Shown: positions 11,857-25,854, counted from the stretch's first letter. The stretch is DNA of 64,000 bases from Siphonodentalium dalli (GCA_032622095.1 CP136063.1:37980106-38044105); one strand, 5' to 3'. Numbers and translations are program-made. The notes: generated by a model not told the origin, from the sequence alone.

Positions 11857-14800
11857 TTAGGGAGACATCTCGACAAAGCTATATATATTTTAATATTCCA
11901 TCTGTTGGTGGCGATTTGATCACATATGAATAGTTCTGCAACGAACGCCACCCGTGCCTTTAATTATTATAACCAATACCATGTAATGATATTCATATAC
12001 CTAACAACATGAAACGACATTCGGGAGACTCTTGAAATAATCCGACCTTAGGCAGACATCTCAATATATAATTTTCCATGCAACGTGCAGCTTCTGGGTA
12101 TGGTGAGAGCATTTGGTATTAATAAAAAATATCTTTTATTGCTCATATTAAAGATACGGGCGGTGTTGGCGGTGGGTATGCTGTTAAAATATCCATCTCC
12201 GTCAAAAACCGCCATAAACATAAATAGTAAAATATAGGCAGAATTTGTTGTTATATCATACAGAAATATGGCATAAACAGTATGTTATTGTCAATTGTTT
12301 TCACTTTGTTTTGCAAACAAAAGGAAAAAACCGTTACGTTTGCTGACTTTTGTATAGAACCGGATATGGTAAGCATAAAGAGCGTTGTTTGTTACTATTT
12401 TTCATATATGGAAATAATGAAGAGCGTTTATATAATGTTTGTGTGATTAACCAATATGATTGCGTTGTGTTATGTAAACAGAAGCAAAACTTCTGTAACA
12501 CGAGCATGCTGTTGTTTACGCAATCATCGTACACATTGAGGACAATACACTATTCATGCGCTGATTACGTTTGCATATGAACAAAACTGTACATATTTTA
12601 ATATTCCATCTCTTGGTGGCGATTTGACCAAATATTAATATTTCTGCAACGAACACCGCCCGTGCATTTAATTATTATAACCAATGCCATGTACTGATAT
12701 ACATATACATATAGCTTACAAAATTAACGACATTAGGGAGACTCTTGAAATAATCCAACCTTAGGGAGACATCTCGACAAAGCTATATATATTTTAATAT
12801 TCCATCTGTTGGTGGCGATTTGATCACATATGAATAGTTCTGCAACGAACACCACCCGTGCCTTTAATTATTATAACCAATGCCATGTACTGATATACAT
12901 ATACATATAGCTAACAAAATTAACGACATTACGGAGACTCTTGAAATAATCCGACCTTAGGGAGACATCTCGACAAAGCTATATATATTTTAATATTCCA
13001 TCTGTTGGTGGCGATTTGATCACATATGAATAGTTCTGCAACGAACGCCGCCCGTGCCTTTAATTATTATAACCAATACCATGTAATGATATACATATAC
13101 CTAACAACATGAAACGACATTCGGGATACTCTTGAAATAATCCGACCTTAGGGAGACATCTCAATATATCATTTTCCATGCAACGTGCAGCTTCTGGGTA
13201 TGGTGAGAGCATTTGGTATTAATAAAAAATATCTTTTATTGCTCATATTAAAGATACGGGCGGTGTTGGCGGTGGGCATGCTGTTAAAATATTCATCTCC
13301 GTCAAAAACCGCCATAAACAGAAATAGTAAAATATAGGCAGAAGTTGTTGTTATATCATACAGAAATATGGCATAAACAGTATGTTATTGTCAATTGTTT
13401 TCACTTTGTTGTGCAAACAAAAGGAAAAAACCGTTACGTTTCCTGACTTTTGTATAGATCCGGATATGGTAAGCATAAAGAGCGTTGTTTGTTACTATTT
13501 TTCTTATCTGGAAATAATGAAGAGCGTTTATATAATGTTTGTGTGATTAACCAATATGATTGCGTTGTGTTATGTAAACAGAAGCAAATCTTCGGTAACA
13601 CGAGCATGCTGTTGTTTACGCAATCATCGTACACATTGAGGACAATACACTATTCATGCGCTGATTACGTTTGCATATGAACAACACTGTACATATTTTA
13701 ATATTCCATCTGTTGGTGGCGATTTGACCAAATATTAATATTTCTGCAACGAACACCGCCCGTGCATTTAATTATTATAACCAATGCCATGTACTCATAT
13801 ACATATAGCTTACAAAACTAACGACATTAGGGAGACTCTTGAAATAATCCGACCTTAGGGAGACATCTCGACAAAGCTATATATATTTTAATATTCCATC
13901 TGTTGGTGGCGATTTGATCACATATGAATTGTTCTGCAACGAACGCCACCCGTGCCTTTAATTATTATAACCAATGCCATGTACTGATATACATATACAT
14001 ATAGCTAACAAAATTAACGACATTACGGAGACTCTTGAAATAATCCGACCTTAGGGAGACATCTCGACAAAGCTATATATATTTTAATATTCCATCTGTT
14101 GGTGGCGATTTGATCACATATGAATAGTTCTGCAACGAACGCCGCCCGTGCCTTTAATTATTATAACCAATACCATGTAATGATATACATATACCTAACA
14201 ACATGAAACGACATTCGAGAGACTCTTGAAATAATCCGACCTTAGGGAGACATCTCAATATATCATTTTCCATGCAACGTGCAGCTTCTGGGTATGGTGA
14301 GAGCATTTGGTATTAATAAAAAAACATCTTTTATTGCTCATATTAAATATACGGGCGGTGTTGGCGGTGGGTATGCTGTTAAAATATTCATCTCCGTCAA
14401 AAACCGCCATAAACAGAAATAGTAAAATATAGGCAGAAGTTGTTGTTATATCATACAGAAATATGGCATAAACAGTATGTTATTGTCAATTGTTTTCACT
14501 TTGTTGTGCAAACAAAAGGAAAAAACCGTTACGTTTCCTGACTTTTGTATAGATCCGGATATGGTAAGCATAAAGAGCGTTGTTTGTTACTATTTTTCTT
14601 ATCTGGAAATAATGAAGAGCGTTTATATAATGTTTGTGTGATTAACCAATATGATTGCGTTGTGTTATGTAAACAGAAGCAAAACTTCTGTAACACGAGC
14701 ATGCTGTTGTTTACGCAATCATCGTACACATTGAGGACAATACACTATTCATGCGCTGATTACGTTTGCATATGAACAAAACTGTACATATTTTAATATT

Positions 14801-17800
14801 CCATCAGTTGGTGGCGATTTGACCAAATATTAATATTTCTGCAACGAACACCGCCCGTGCATTTAATTATTATAACCAATGCCATGTACTGATATACATA
14901 TACATATAGCTTACAAAATTAACGACATTAGGGAGACTCTTGAAATAATCCGACCTTAGGGAGACATCTCGACAAAGCTATATATATTTTAATATTCCAT
15001 CTGTTGGTGGCGATTTTATCACATATGAATAGTTCTGCAACGAACACCACCCGTGCCTTTAATTATTATAGCCAATGCCATGTACTGATATACATATACA
15101 TATAGCTAACAAAATTAACGACATTACGGAGACTCTTGAAATAATCCGACCTTAGGGAGACATCTCGACAAAGCTATATATATTTTAATATTCCATCTGT
15201 TGGTGGCGATTTGATCACATATGAATAGTTCTGCAACGAACGCCGCCCGTGCCTTTAATTATTATAACCAATACCATGTAATGATATACATATACCTAAC
15301 AACATGAAACGACATTCGGGATACTCTTGAAATAATCCGACCTTAGGGAGACATCTCAATATATCATTTTCCATGAAACGTGCAGCTTCTGGGTATGGTG
15401 AGAGCATTTGGTATTAATAAAAAAACATCTTTTATTGCTCATATTAAAGATACGGGCGGTGTTGGCGGTGGGTATGCTGTTAAAATATTCATCTCCGTCA
15501 AAAACCGCCATAAACAGAAATAGTAAAATATAGGCAGAAGTTGTTGTTATATCATACAGAAATATGGCATAAACAGTATGTTATTGTCAATTGTTTTCAC
15601 TTTGTTGTGCAAACAAAAGGAAAAAACCGTTACGTTTCCTGACTTTTGTATAGATCCGGATATGGTAAGCATAAAGAGCGTTGTTTGTTACTATTTTTCT
15701 TATCGGGAAATAATGAAGAGCGTTTATATAATGTTTGTGTGATTAACCAATATGATTGCGTTGTGTTATGTAAACAGAAGCAAAACTTCTGTAACACGAG
15801 CATGCTGTTGTTTACGCAATCATCGTACACATTGAGGACAATACACTATTCATGCGCTGATTACGTTTGCATATGAACAAAACTGTACATATTTTAATAT
15901 TCCATCAGTTGGTGGCGATTTGACCAAATATTAATATTTCTGCAACGAACACCGCCCGTGCATTTAATTATTATAACCAATGCCATGTACTGATATACAT
16001 ATACATATAGCTTACAAAATTAACGACATTAGGGAGACTCTTGAAATAATCCGACCTTAGGGAGACATCTCGACAAAGCTATATATATTTTAATATTCCA
16101 TCTGTTGGTGGCGATTTGATCACATATGAATAGTTCTGCAACGAACGCCACCCGTGCCTTTAATTATTATAACCAATACCATGTAATGATATTCATATAC
16201 CTAACAACATGAAACGACATTCGGGAGACTCTTGAAATAATCCGACCTTAGGCAGACATCTCAATATATAATTTTCCATGCAACGTGCAGCTTCTGGGTA
16301 TGGTGAGAGCATTTGGTATTAATAAAAAATATCTTTTATTGCTCATATTAAAGATACGGGCGGTGTTGGCGGTGGGTATGCTGTTAAAATATCCATCTCC
16401 GTCAAAAACCGCCATAAACAGAAATAGTAAAATATAGGCAGAATTTGTTGTTATATCATACAGAAATATGGCATAAACAGTATGTTATTGTCAATTGTTT
16501 TCACTTTGTTTTGCAAACAAAAGGAAAAAACCGTTACGTTTGCTGACTTTTGTATAGAACCGGATATGGTAAGCATAAAGAGCGTTGTTTGTTACTATTT
16601 TTCATATATGGAAATAATGAAGAGCGTTTATATAATGTTTGTGTGATTAACCAATATGATTGCGTTGTGTTATGTAAACAGAAGCAAAACTTCTGTAACA
16701 CGAGCATGCTGTTGTTTACGCAATCATCGTACACATTGAGGACAATACACTATTCATGCGCTGATTACGTTTGCATATGAACAAAACTGTACATATTTTA
16801 ATATTCCATCTCTTGGTGGCGATTTGACCAAATATTAATATTTCTGCAACGAACACCGCCCGTGCATTTAATTATTATAACCAATGCCATGTACTGATAT
16901 ACATATACATATAGCTTACAAAATTAACGACATTAGGGAGACTCTTGAAATAATCCAACCTTAGGGAGACATCTCGACAAAGCTATATATATTTTAATAT
17001 TCCATCTGTTGGTGGCGATTTGATCACATATGAATAGTTCTGCAACGAACACCACCCGTGCCTTTAATTATTATAACCAATGCCATGTACTGATATACAT
17101 ATACATATAGCTAACAAAATTAACGACATTACGGAGACTCTTGAAATAATCCGACCGTAGGGAGACATCTCAATATATCATTTTCCATGCAACGTGCAGC
17201 TTCTGGGTATGGTGAGAGCATTTGGTATTAATAAAAATATCTTTTATTGCTCATATTAAAGATACGGGCGGTGTTGGCGGTGGGCATGCTGTTAAAATAT
17301 TCATCTCCGTCAAAAACCGCCATAAACAGAAATAGTAAAATATAGGCAGAAGTTGTTGTTATATCATACAGAAATATGGCATAAACAGTATGTTATTGTC
17401 AATTGTTTTCACTTTGTTGTGCAAACAAAAGGAAAAAACCGTTACGTTTCCTGACTTTTGTATAGATCCGGATATGGTAAGCATAAAGAGCGTTGTTTGT
17501 TACTATTTTTCTTATCTGGAAATAATGAAGAGCGTTTATATAATGTTTGTGTGATTAACCAATATGATTGCGTTGTGTTATGTAAACAGAAGCAAATCTT
17601 CGGTAACACGAGCATGCTGTTGTTTACGCAATCATCGTACACATTGAGGACAATACACTATTCATGCGCTGATTACGTTTGCATATGAACAACACTGTAC
17701 ATATTTTAATATTCCATCTGTTGGTGGCGATTTGACCAAATATTAATATTTCTGCAACGAACACCGCCCGTGCATTTAATTATTATAACCAATGCCATGT

Positions 17801-20800
17801 ACTCATATACATATAGCTTACAAAACTGACGACATTAGGGAGACTCTTGAAATAATCCGACCTTAGGGAGACATCTCGACAAAGCTATATATATTTTAAT
17901 ATTCCATCTGTTGGTGGCGATTTGATCACATATGAATAGTTCTGCAACGAACGCCACCCGTGCCTTTAATTATTATAACCAATGCCATGTACTGATATAC
18001 ATATACATATAGCTAACAAAATTAACGACATTACGGAGACTCTTGAAATAATCCGACCTTAGGGAGACATCTCGACAAAGCTATATATATTTTAATATTC
18101 CATCTGTTGGTGGCGATTTGATCACATATGAATAGTTCTGCAACGAACGCCACCCGTGCCTTTAATTATTATAACCAATACCATGTAATGATATACATAT
18201 ACCTAACAACATGAAACGACATTCGGGAGACTCTTGAAATAATCCGACCATAGGCAGACATCTCAATATATCATTTTCCATGCAACGTGCAGCTTCTGGG
18301 TATGGTGAGAGCATTTGGTATTAATAAAAAAAACATCTTTTATTGCTCATATTAATGATACGGGCGGTGTTGGCGGTGGGTATGCTGTTAAAATATTCAT
18401 CTCCGTCAAAAACCGCCATAAATAGAAATAGTAAAATATAGGCAGAATTTGTTTTTATATCATACAGAAATATGGCATGAAGAGTATGTTATTGTCAATT
18501 GTTTTCACTTTGTTTTGCAAACAAAAGGAAAAAAACCGTTACGTTTCCTGACTTTTGTATAGATCCGGATATGGTAAGCATAAAGAGGGTTGTTTGTTAC
18601 TATTTTTCTTATATGGAAATAATGAAGAGCGTTTATATAATGTTTGTGTGATTAACAAATATGATTGCGTTGTGTTATGTAAACAGAAGCAAAACTTCTG
18701 TAACACGAGCATGCTGTTGTTTACGCAATCATCGTACACATTGAGGACAATACACTATTCATGCGCTGATTACGTTTGCATATGAACAAAACTGTACATA
18801 TTTTAATATTCCATCTGTTGGTGGCGATTTGACCAAATATTAATATTTCTGCAACGAACACCGCCCGTGCATTTAATTATTATAACCAATGCCATGTACT
18901 GATATACATATACATATAGCTTACAAAATTAACGACATTAGGGAGACTCTTGAAATAATCCGACCTTAGGGAGACATCTCGACAAAGCTATGTATATTTT
19001 AATATTCCATCTGTTGGTGGCGATTTGATCACATATGAATTGTTCTGCAACGAACGCCACCCGTGCCTTTAATTAGTATAACCAATGCCATGTACTGATA
19101 TACAAATACATATAGCTAACAAAATTAACGACATTACGGAGACTCTTGAAATAATCCGACCTTAGGGAGACATCTCGACAAAGCTATATATATTTTAATA
19201 TTCCATCTGTTGGTGGCGATTTGATCACATATGAATAGTTCTGCAACGAACGCCGCCCGTGCCTTTAATTATTATAACCAATACCATGTAATGATATACA
19301 TATACCAAACAACATGAAACGACATTCGGGAGACTCTTGAAATAATCCGACCTTAGGGAGACATCTCAATATATCATTTTCCATGCAACGTGCAGCTTCT
19401 GGGTATGGTGAGAGCATTTGGTATTAATACAAAACATCTTTTATTGCTCATATTAAAGATATGGGCGGTGTTGGTGGTGGGTATGCTGTTAAAATATTCA
19501 TCTCCGTCAAAAACCGCCATAAACAGAAATAGTAAAATATAGGCAGAAGTTGTTGTTATATCATACAGAAATATGGCATAAACAGTATGTTATTGTCAAT
19601 TGTTTTCACTTTGTTGTGCAAACAAAAGGAAAAAACCGTTACGTTTCCTGACTTTTGTATAGATCCGGATATGGTAAGCATAAAGAGCGTTGTTTGTTAC
19701 TATTTTTCTTATCGGGAAATAATGAAGAGCGTTTATATAATGTTTGTGTGATTAACCAATATGATTGCGTTGTGTTATGTAAACAGAAGCAAAACTTCTG
19801 TAACACGAGCATGCTGTTGTTTACGCAATCATCGTACACATTGAGGACAATACACTATTCATGCGCTGATTACGTTTGCATATGAACAAAACTGTACATA
19901 TTTTAATATTCCATCAGTTGGTGGCATTTTTGACCAAATATTAATATTTCTGCAACGAACACCGCCCGTGCATTTAATTATTATAACCAATGCCATGTAC
20001 TGATATACATATACATATAGCTTACAAAATTAACGACATTAGGGAGACTCTTGAAATAATCCGACCTTAGGGAGACATCTCGACAAAGCTATATATATTT
20101 TAATATTCCATCTGTTGGTGGCGATTTGATCACATATGAATAGTTCTGCAACGAACGCCACCCGTGCCTTTAATTATTATAACCAATACCATGTAATGAT
20201 ATTCATATACCTAACAACATGAAACGACATTCGGGAGACTCTTGAAATAATCCGACCTTAGGCAGACATCTCAATATATAATTTTCCATGCAACGTGCAG
20301 CTTCTGGGTATGGTGAGAGCATTTGGTATTAATAAAAAATATCTTTTATTGCTCATATTAAAGATACGGGCGGTGTTGGCGGTGGGTATGCTGTTAAAAT
20401 ATCCATCTCCGTCAAAAACCGCCATAAACAGAAATAGTAAAATATAGGCAGAATTTGTTGTTATATCATACAGAAATATGGCATAAACAGTATGTTATTG
20501 TCAATTGTTTTCACTTTGTTTTGCAAACAAAAGGAAAAAACCGTTACGTTTGCTGACTTTTGTATAGAACCGGATATGGTAAGCATAAAGAGCGTCGTTT
20601 GTTACTATTTTTCATATATGGAAATAATGAAGAGCGTTTATATAATGTTTGTGTGATTAACCAATATGATTGCGTTGTGTTATGTAAACAGAAGCAAAAC
20701 TTCTGTAACACGAGCATGCTGTTGTTTACGCAATCATCGTACACATTGAGGACAATACACTATTCATGCGCTGATTACGTTTGCATATGAACAAAACTGT

Positions 20801-23800
20801 ACATATTTTAATATTCCATCTCTTGGTGGCGATTTGACCAAATATTAATATTTCTGCAACGAACACCGCCCGTGCATTTAATTATTATAACCAATGCCAT
20901 GTACTGATATACATATACATATAGCTTACAAAATTAACGACATTAGGGAGACTCTTGAAATAATCCAACCTTAGGGAGACATCTCGACAAAGCTATATAT
21001 ATTTTAATATTCCATCTGTTGGTGGCGATTTGATCACATATGAATAGTTCTGCAACGAACACCACCCGTGCCTTTAATTATTATAACCAATGCCATGTAC
21101 TGATATACATATACATATAGCTAACAAAATTAACGACATTACGGAGACTCTTGAAATAATCCGACCGTAGGGAGACATCTCAATATATCATTTTCCATGC
21201 AACGTGCAGCTTCTGGGTATGGTGAGAGCATTTGGTATTAATAAAAATATCTTTTATTGCTCATATTAAAGATACGGGCGGTGTTGGCGGTGGGCATGCT
21301 GTTAAAATATTCATCTCCGTCAAAAACCGCCATAAACAGAAATAGTAAAATATAGGCAGAAGTTGTTGTTATATCATACAGAAATATGGCATAAACAGTA
21401 TGTTATTGTCAATTGTTTTCACTTTGTTGTGCAAACAAAAGGAAAAAACCGTTACGTTTCCTGACTTTTGTATAGATCCGGATATGGTAAGCATAAAGAG
21501 CGTTGTTTGTTACTATTTTTCTTATCTGGAAATAATGAAGAGCGTTTATATAATGTTTGTGTGATTAACCAATATGATTGCGTTGTGTTATGTAAACAGA
21601 AGCAAATCTTCGGTAACACGAGCATGCTGTTGTTTACGCAATCATCGTACACATTGAGGACAATACACTATTCATGCGCTGATTACGTTTGCATATGAAC
21701 AACACTGTACATATTTTAATATTCCATCTGTTGGTGGCGATTTGACCAAATATTAATATTTCTGCAACGAACACCGCCCGTGCATTTAATTATTATAACC
21801 AATGCCATGTACTCATATACATATAGCTTACAAAACTGACGACATTAGGGAGACTCTTGAAATAATCCGACCTTAGGGAGACATCTCGACAAAGCTATAT
21901 ATATTTTAATATTCCATCTGTTGGTGGCGATTTGATCACATATGAATAGTTCTGCAACGAACGCCACCCGTGCCTTTAATTATTATAACCAATGCCATGT
22001 ACTGATATACATATACATATAGCTAACAAAATTAACGACATTACGGAGACTCTTGAAATAATCCGACCTTAGGGAGACATCTCGACAAAGCTATATATAT
22101 TTTAATATTCCATCTGTTGGTGGCGATTTGATCACATATGAATAGTTCTGCAACGAACGCCACCCGTGCCTTTAATTATTATAACCAATACCATGTAATG
22201 ATATACATATACCTAACAACATGAAACGACATTCGGGAGACTCTTGAAATAATCCGACCTTAGGCAGACATCTCAATATATCATTTTCCATGCAACGTGC
22301 AGCTTCTGGGTATGGTGAGAGCATTTGGTATTAATAAAAAAAACATCTTTTATTGCTCATATTAATGATACGGGCGGTGTTGGCGGTGGGTATGCTGTTA
22401 AAATATTCATCTCCGTCAAAAACCGCCATAAATAGAAATAGTAAAATATAGGCAGAATTTGTTTTTATATCATACAGAAATATGGCATGAAGAGTATGTT
22501 ATTGTCAATTGTTTTCACTTTGTTTTGCAAACAAAAGGAAAAAACCGTTACGTTTCCTGACTTTTGTATAGATCCGGATATGGTAAGCATAAAGAGGGTT
22601 GTTTGTTACTATTTTTCTTATATGGAAATAATGAAGAGCGTTTATATAATGTTTGTGTGATTAACAAATATGATTGCGTTGTGTTATGTAAACAGAAGCA
22701 AAACTTCTGTAACACGAGCATGCTGTTGTTTACGCAATCATCGTACACATTGAGGACAATACACTATTCATGCGCTGATTACGTTTGCATATGAACAAAA
22801 CTGTACATATTTTAATATTCCATCTGTTGGTGGCGATTTGACCAAATATTAATATTTCTGCAACGAACACCGCCCGTGCATTTAATTATTATAACCAATG
22901 CCATGTACTGATATACATATACATATAGCTTACAAAATTAACGACATTAGGGAGACTCTTGAAATAATCCGACCTTAGGGAGACATCTCGACAAAGCTAT
23001 GTATATTTTAATATTCCATCTGTTGGTGGCGATTTGATCACATATGAATTGTTCTGCAACGAACGCCACCCGTGCCTTTAATTATTATAACCAATGCCAT
23101 GTACTGATATACAAATACATATAGCTAACAAAATTAACGACATTACGGAGACTCTTGAAATAATCCGACCTTAGGGAGACATCTCGACAAAGCTATATAT
23201 ATTTTAATATTCTATCTGTTGGTGGCGATTTGATCACATATGAATAGTTCTGCAACGAACGCCGCCCGTGCCTTTAATTATTATAACCAATACCATGTAA
23301 TGATATACATATACCAAACAACATGAAACGACATTCGGGAGACTCTTGAAATAATCCGACCTTAGGGAGACATCTCAATATATCATTTTCCATGCAACGT
23401 GCAGCTTCTGGGTATGGTGAGAGCATTTGGTATTAATACAAAACATCTTTTATTGCTCATATTAAAGATATGGGCGGTGTTGGTGGTGGGTATGCTGTTA
23501 AAATATTCATCTCCGTCAAAAACCGCCATAAACAGAAATAGTAAAATATAGGCAGAAGTTGTTGTTATATCATACAGAAATATGGCATAAACAGTATGTT
23601 ATTGTCAATTGTTTTCACTTTGTTGTGCAAACAAAAGGAAAAAACCGTTACGTTTCCTGACTTTTGTATAGATCCGGATATGGTAAGCATAAAGAGCGTT
23701 GTTTGTTACTATTTTTCTTATCTGGAAATAATGAAGAGCGTTTATATAATGTTTGTGTGATTAACCAATATGATTGCGTTGTGTTATGTAAACAGAAGCA

Positions 23801-24715
23801 AAACTTCTGTAACACGAGCATGCTGTTGTTTACGCAATCATCGTACACATTGAGGACAATACACTATTCACGCGCTGATTACGTTTGCATATGAACAAAA
23901 CTGTACATATTTTAATATTCCATCTGTTGGTGGCGATTTGACCACATATTAATATTTCTGCAACGAACGCCGCCCGTGCCTTTAATTATCATAACCAATG
24001 CCATGTACTCATATACATATAGCTAACAAAATTAACGACATTAGGAAGACTCTTGAAATAATCCGACCTTAGGGAGACATCTCAACAAAGCTATATATAT
24101 TTTAATATTCCATCTGTTGTGGCGATTTGATCACATATGAATAGTTCTGCAACGAACGCCGCCCGTGCCTTTAATTATTATAACCAATACCACGTACTGA
24201 TATACATATACATATAGCTAACAAAATTAACGACATTACGGAGACTCTTGAAATAATCCGACCTTAGGGAGACATCTCGACAAAGCTATATATATTTTAA
24301 TATTCCATCTGTTGGTGGCGATTTGATCACATATGAATAGTTCTGCAACGAACGCCGCCCGTGCCTTTAATTATTATAACCAATACCATGTAATGACATA
24401 CATATACCTAACAACATGAAACGACATTCGGGAGACTCTTGAAATAATCCGACCTTAGGCAGACATCTCAATATATCATTTTCCATGCAACGTGCAGCTT
24501 CAGGGTATGGTGAGAGCATTTGGTATTAATAAAAAAAAACATCTTTTATTGCTCATATTATAGATACGGGCGGTGTTGGCGGTGGGTATGCTGTTAAAAT
24601 ATTCATCTCCGTCAAAATCCGCCATAAACAGAAATAGTAAAATATAGGCAGAAGTTGTTGTTATATCATACATAAATATGGCATAAACAGTATGTTATTG
24701 TCAATTGTTTTCACT
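11857..24715. repeat. Higher-order satellite array, right part
   Basis: Continuation of the same S/L satellite after the transposon, with L-unit markers at 12,350, 13,450, 14,545, 15,646, 16,550, 17,458, 18,555, 19,655, 20,560, 21,468, 22,564 and 23,664. Once the 1,525-bp element and its 3-bp duplication are removed, the spacing across it (9,722 to 12,350) is 1,100 bp, the normal unit length. The array was therefore continuous before the insertion. Confidence 0.95.
15230..23930. repeat. 4.01-kb tetrameric higher-order repeat
   Basis: Four successive L units (15,646, 16,550, 17,458, 18,555) recur at 19,655, 20,560, 21,468 and 22,564, and the first again at 23,664, with constant offsets of 4,009-4,010 bp. 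Private variants travel with position. The GTTTGCTGAC/AGAACCGG variant marks 16,550 and 20,560. The GCAAATCTTCGG variant and GGGCATGCTG mark 17,458 and 21,468. The GGCATGAAGAG variant marks 18,555 and 22,564. An older, partly different version of the tetramer lies at about 11.9-15.2 kb (12,350 and 13,450 share the first two variant sets). Confidence 0.85.
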
Positions 24716-25268
24716 TTGTTGTGCAAACAAAAGGAAAAAACCGTTACGTTTCCTGACTTTTGTATAGATCCGGATATGGTAAGCATAAAGAGCGTTGTTT
24801 GTTACTATTTTTCTTATCTGGAAATAATGAAGAGCGTTTATATAATGTTTGTGTGATTAACCAATATGATTGCGTTGTGTTTTGCGCATATTATGTAAAG
24901 AAAGGGAAAAAACGTTACGTTTCCTTGCTTTTGTTTAGATCCGGATATGGTAAACATAAAGAGCGTTATTTGTTCCTTATATGGAAATAATAAAGAGCGT
25001 TTATATAATTTTTGTGTGGTCAACTGCTATACTTGCGTTGTGTTGTGTAAACAAAAGCAAAACTTCTGTAACACGAGCAGACTGCTTTTTACGCCACCAT
25101 AGTGCACATTGAGGACAATATACTATTTACGCGCTGATTATGTTTGCATATGATCAAAACTATATATTTTTTAATATTCCTTCTGTTGGTTACGATTTGA
25201 ACACATATGATATTTCTGCAACGAACGCCGCCCGTGCCTTTGATTATTATAACCAATGCCATGTACTG
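24716..25268. repeat. Degenerate right edge of the satellite with an internal 171-bp duplication
   Basis: The last L unit diverges after 24,880. A second, more diverged copy of its ORF region follows with an offset of 171 bp: the GATCCGGATATGG motif at about 24,767 is repeated at about 24,938. Sequence recognisable as satellite (GTAACACGAGCA, then CTGCAACGAACGCCGCCCGTGCC) continues with many substitutions to about 25,268, where TGATATAGCG leaves the consensus. Greater divergence at the edge fits reduced homogenisation at array ends. Confidence 0.75.
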
Positions 25269-25444
25269 ATATAGCGTTTTACAAAGATTAAACCAGGTCC
25301 CCGCATTCGTGTATTGAGGGTTAAATTTCTCGCGTATGCTAGCATCTTAAATTATATCTAGTCATATCGTAAGACTATTGCAAGAATATGGCTTCAAAAT
25401 ATTAAGTACATATTATGTATCTCCATAACTTTGATTTTTAATAT

Positions 25445-25554
25445 GTGTCCCCCTAACACCGCATGTAGTGGTATTTATTGTATATGTCCCCCTAATATGG
25501 TTCATGTTGTATGTAAAATGACCAAACATTAGGGAGACGGTATTAGGGGGACAC
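25445..25554. mobile_element. 110-bp element with 16-bp terminal inverted repeats
   Basis: Starts GTGTCCCCCTAACACC and ends GGTATTAGGGGGACAC, which are inverse complements with one mismatch. Two further TCCCCCTAAT/ATTAGGGAGAC words lie inside in opposite orientations, so the whole piece could fold on itself. It is the size of a small MITE. No target duplication is clear. The TTAGGGAGAC word is also shared with the neighbouring satellite. Confidence 0.5.
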
Positions 25555-25589
25555 TTGGTATATATTTTTAAATATTATAATAGTCATCA

Positions 25590-25738
25590 CAAATGACATA
25601 ATTGATGGTTTTTCGATTAATACTAAATGCTCTCACCACACACAGAAGCTATGAAAATGCATAGAAAATGATATATCGATATGTCTCCCTAAGGTCGGAT
25701 TATTTCAACAGTCTCCCTAAGGTCGTTAGTGTTGTTAG

Positions 25739-25745
<7 letters not shown>
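25590..25745 (-). repeat. Inverted, diverged satellite remnant
   Basis: Read on the minus strand, this stretch follows the satellite in order. It has the AGCTAACAACA-type motif, then CTTAGGGAGAC, AATAATCCGACCTTAGGGAG, ATATCATTTTC, CAGAAGCT (inverted) and the GTGAGAGCATTTAGTATTAAT segment. It matches the junction of the L monomer between its S-like part and its extra block. The main array is on the plus strand, so the array edge is flanked by an inverted copy about 350 bp away. Confidence 0.7.

Positions 25746-25778
<33 letters not shown>
25741..25778. repeat. (TA)n microsatellite
   Basis: About 19 uninterrupted AT dinucleotides directly after the inverted satellite remnant, at the place where satellite monomers carry their TATACATATACATATAG run. 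Confidence 0.9.
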
Positions 25779-25780
<2 letters not shown>

Positions 25781-25854
25781 TGAAATGTTTCCATTTATGG
25801 GGTTAATATATAACCTAGTTATGTGGCGTCTTCACAGAACCAAGTTATGGGGAT

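Larger units (their letters stand above)
10329..11859. mobile_element. Non-autonomous PIF/Harbinger-like DNA transposon inserted in the satellite
   Basis: The element spans 10,332-11,856 (1,525 bp). Its first 15 bases GGGCGCGTACACATG are matched by the inverted CATGTGTACGCGCCC at the end. It is flanked by TTA at 10,329-10,331 and 11,857-11,859. Undisturbed satellite copies read CCGACC-TTA-GGGAGAC with one TTA, so the empty site is reconstructed exactly and the 3-bp duplication is direct evidence of transposition. A 3-bp TWA target is known for the PIF/Harbinger superfamily. No transposase ORF is present, so it would depend on an enzyme supplied in trans. It contains another dispersed repeat at about 10,658-11,357. 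Confidence 0.85.

Noticed and set aside
1-25268. CRISPR-like or IS-like array interpretation
   Set aside because: Units are 0.2-1.1 kb, there are no short repeats with unique spacers and no cas or transposase genes, and the DNA is eukaryotic in character.
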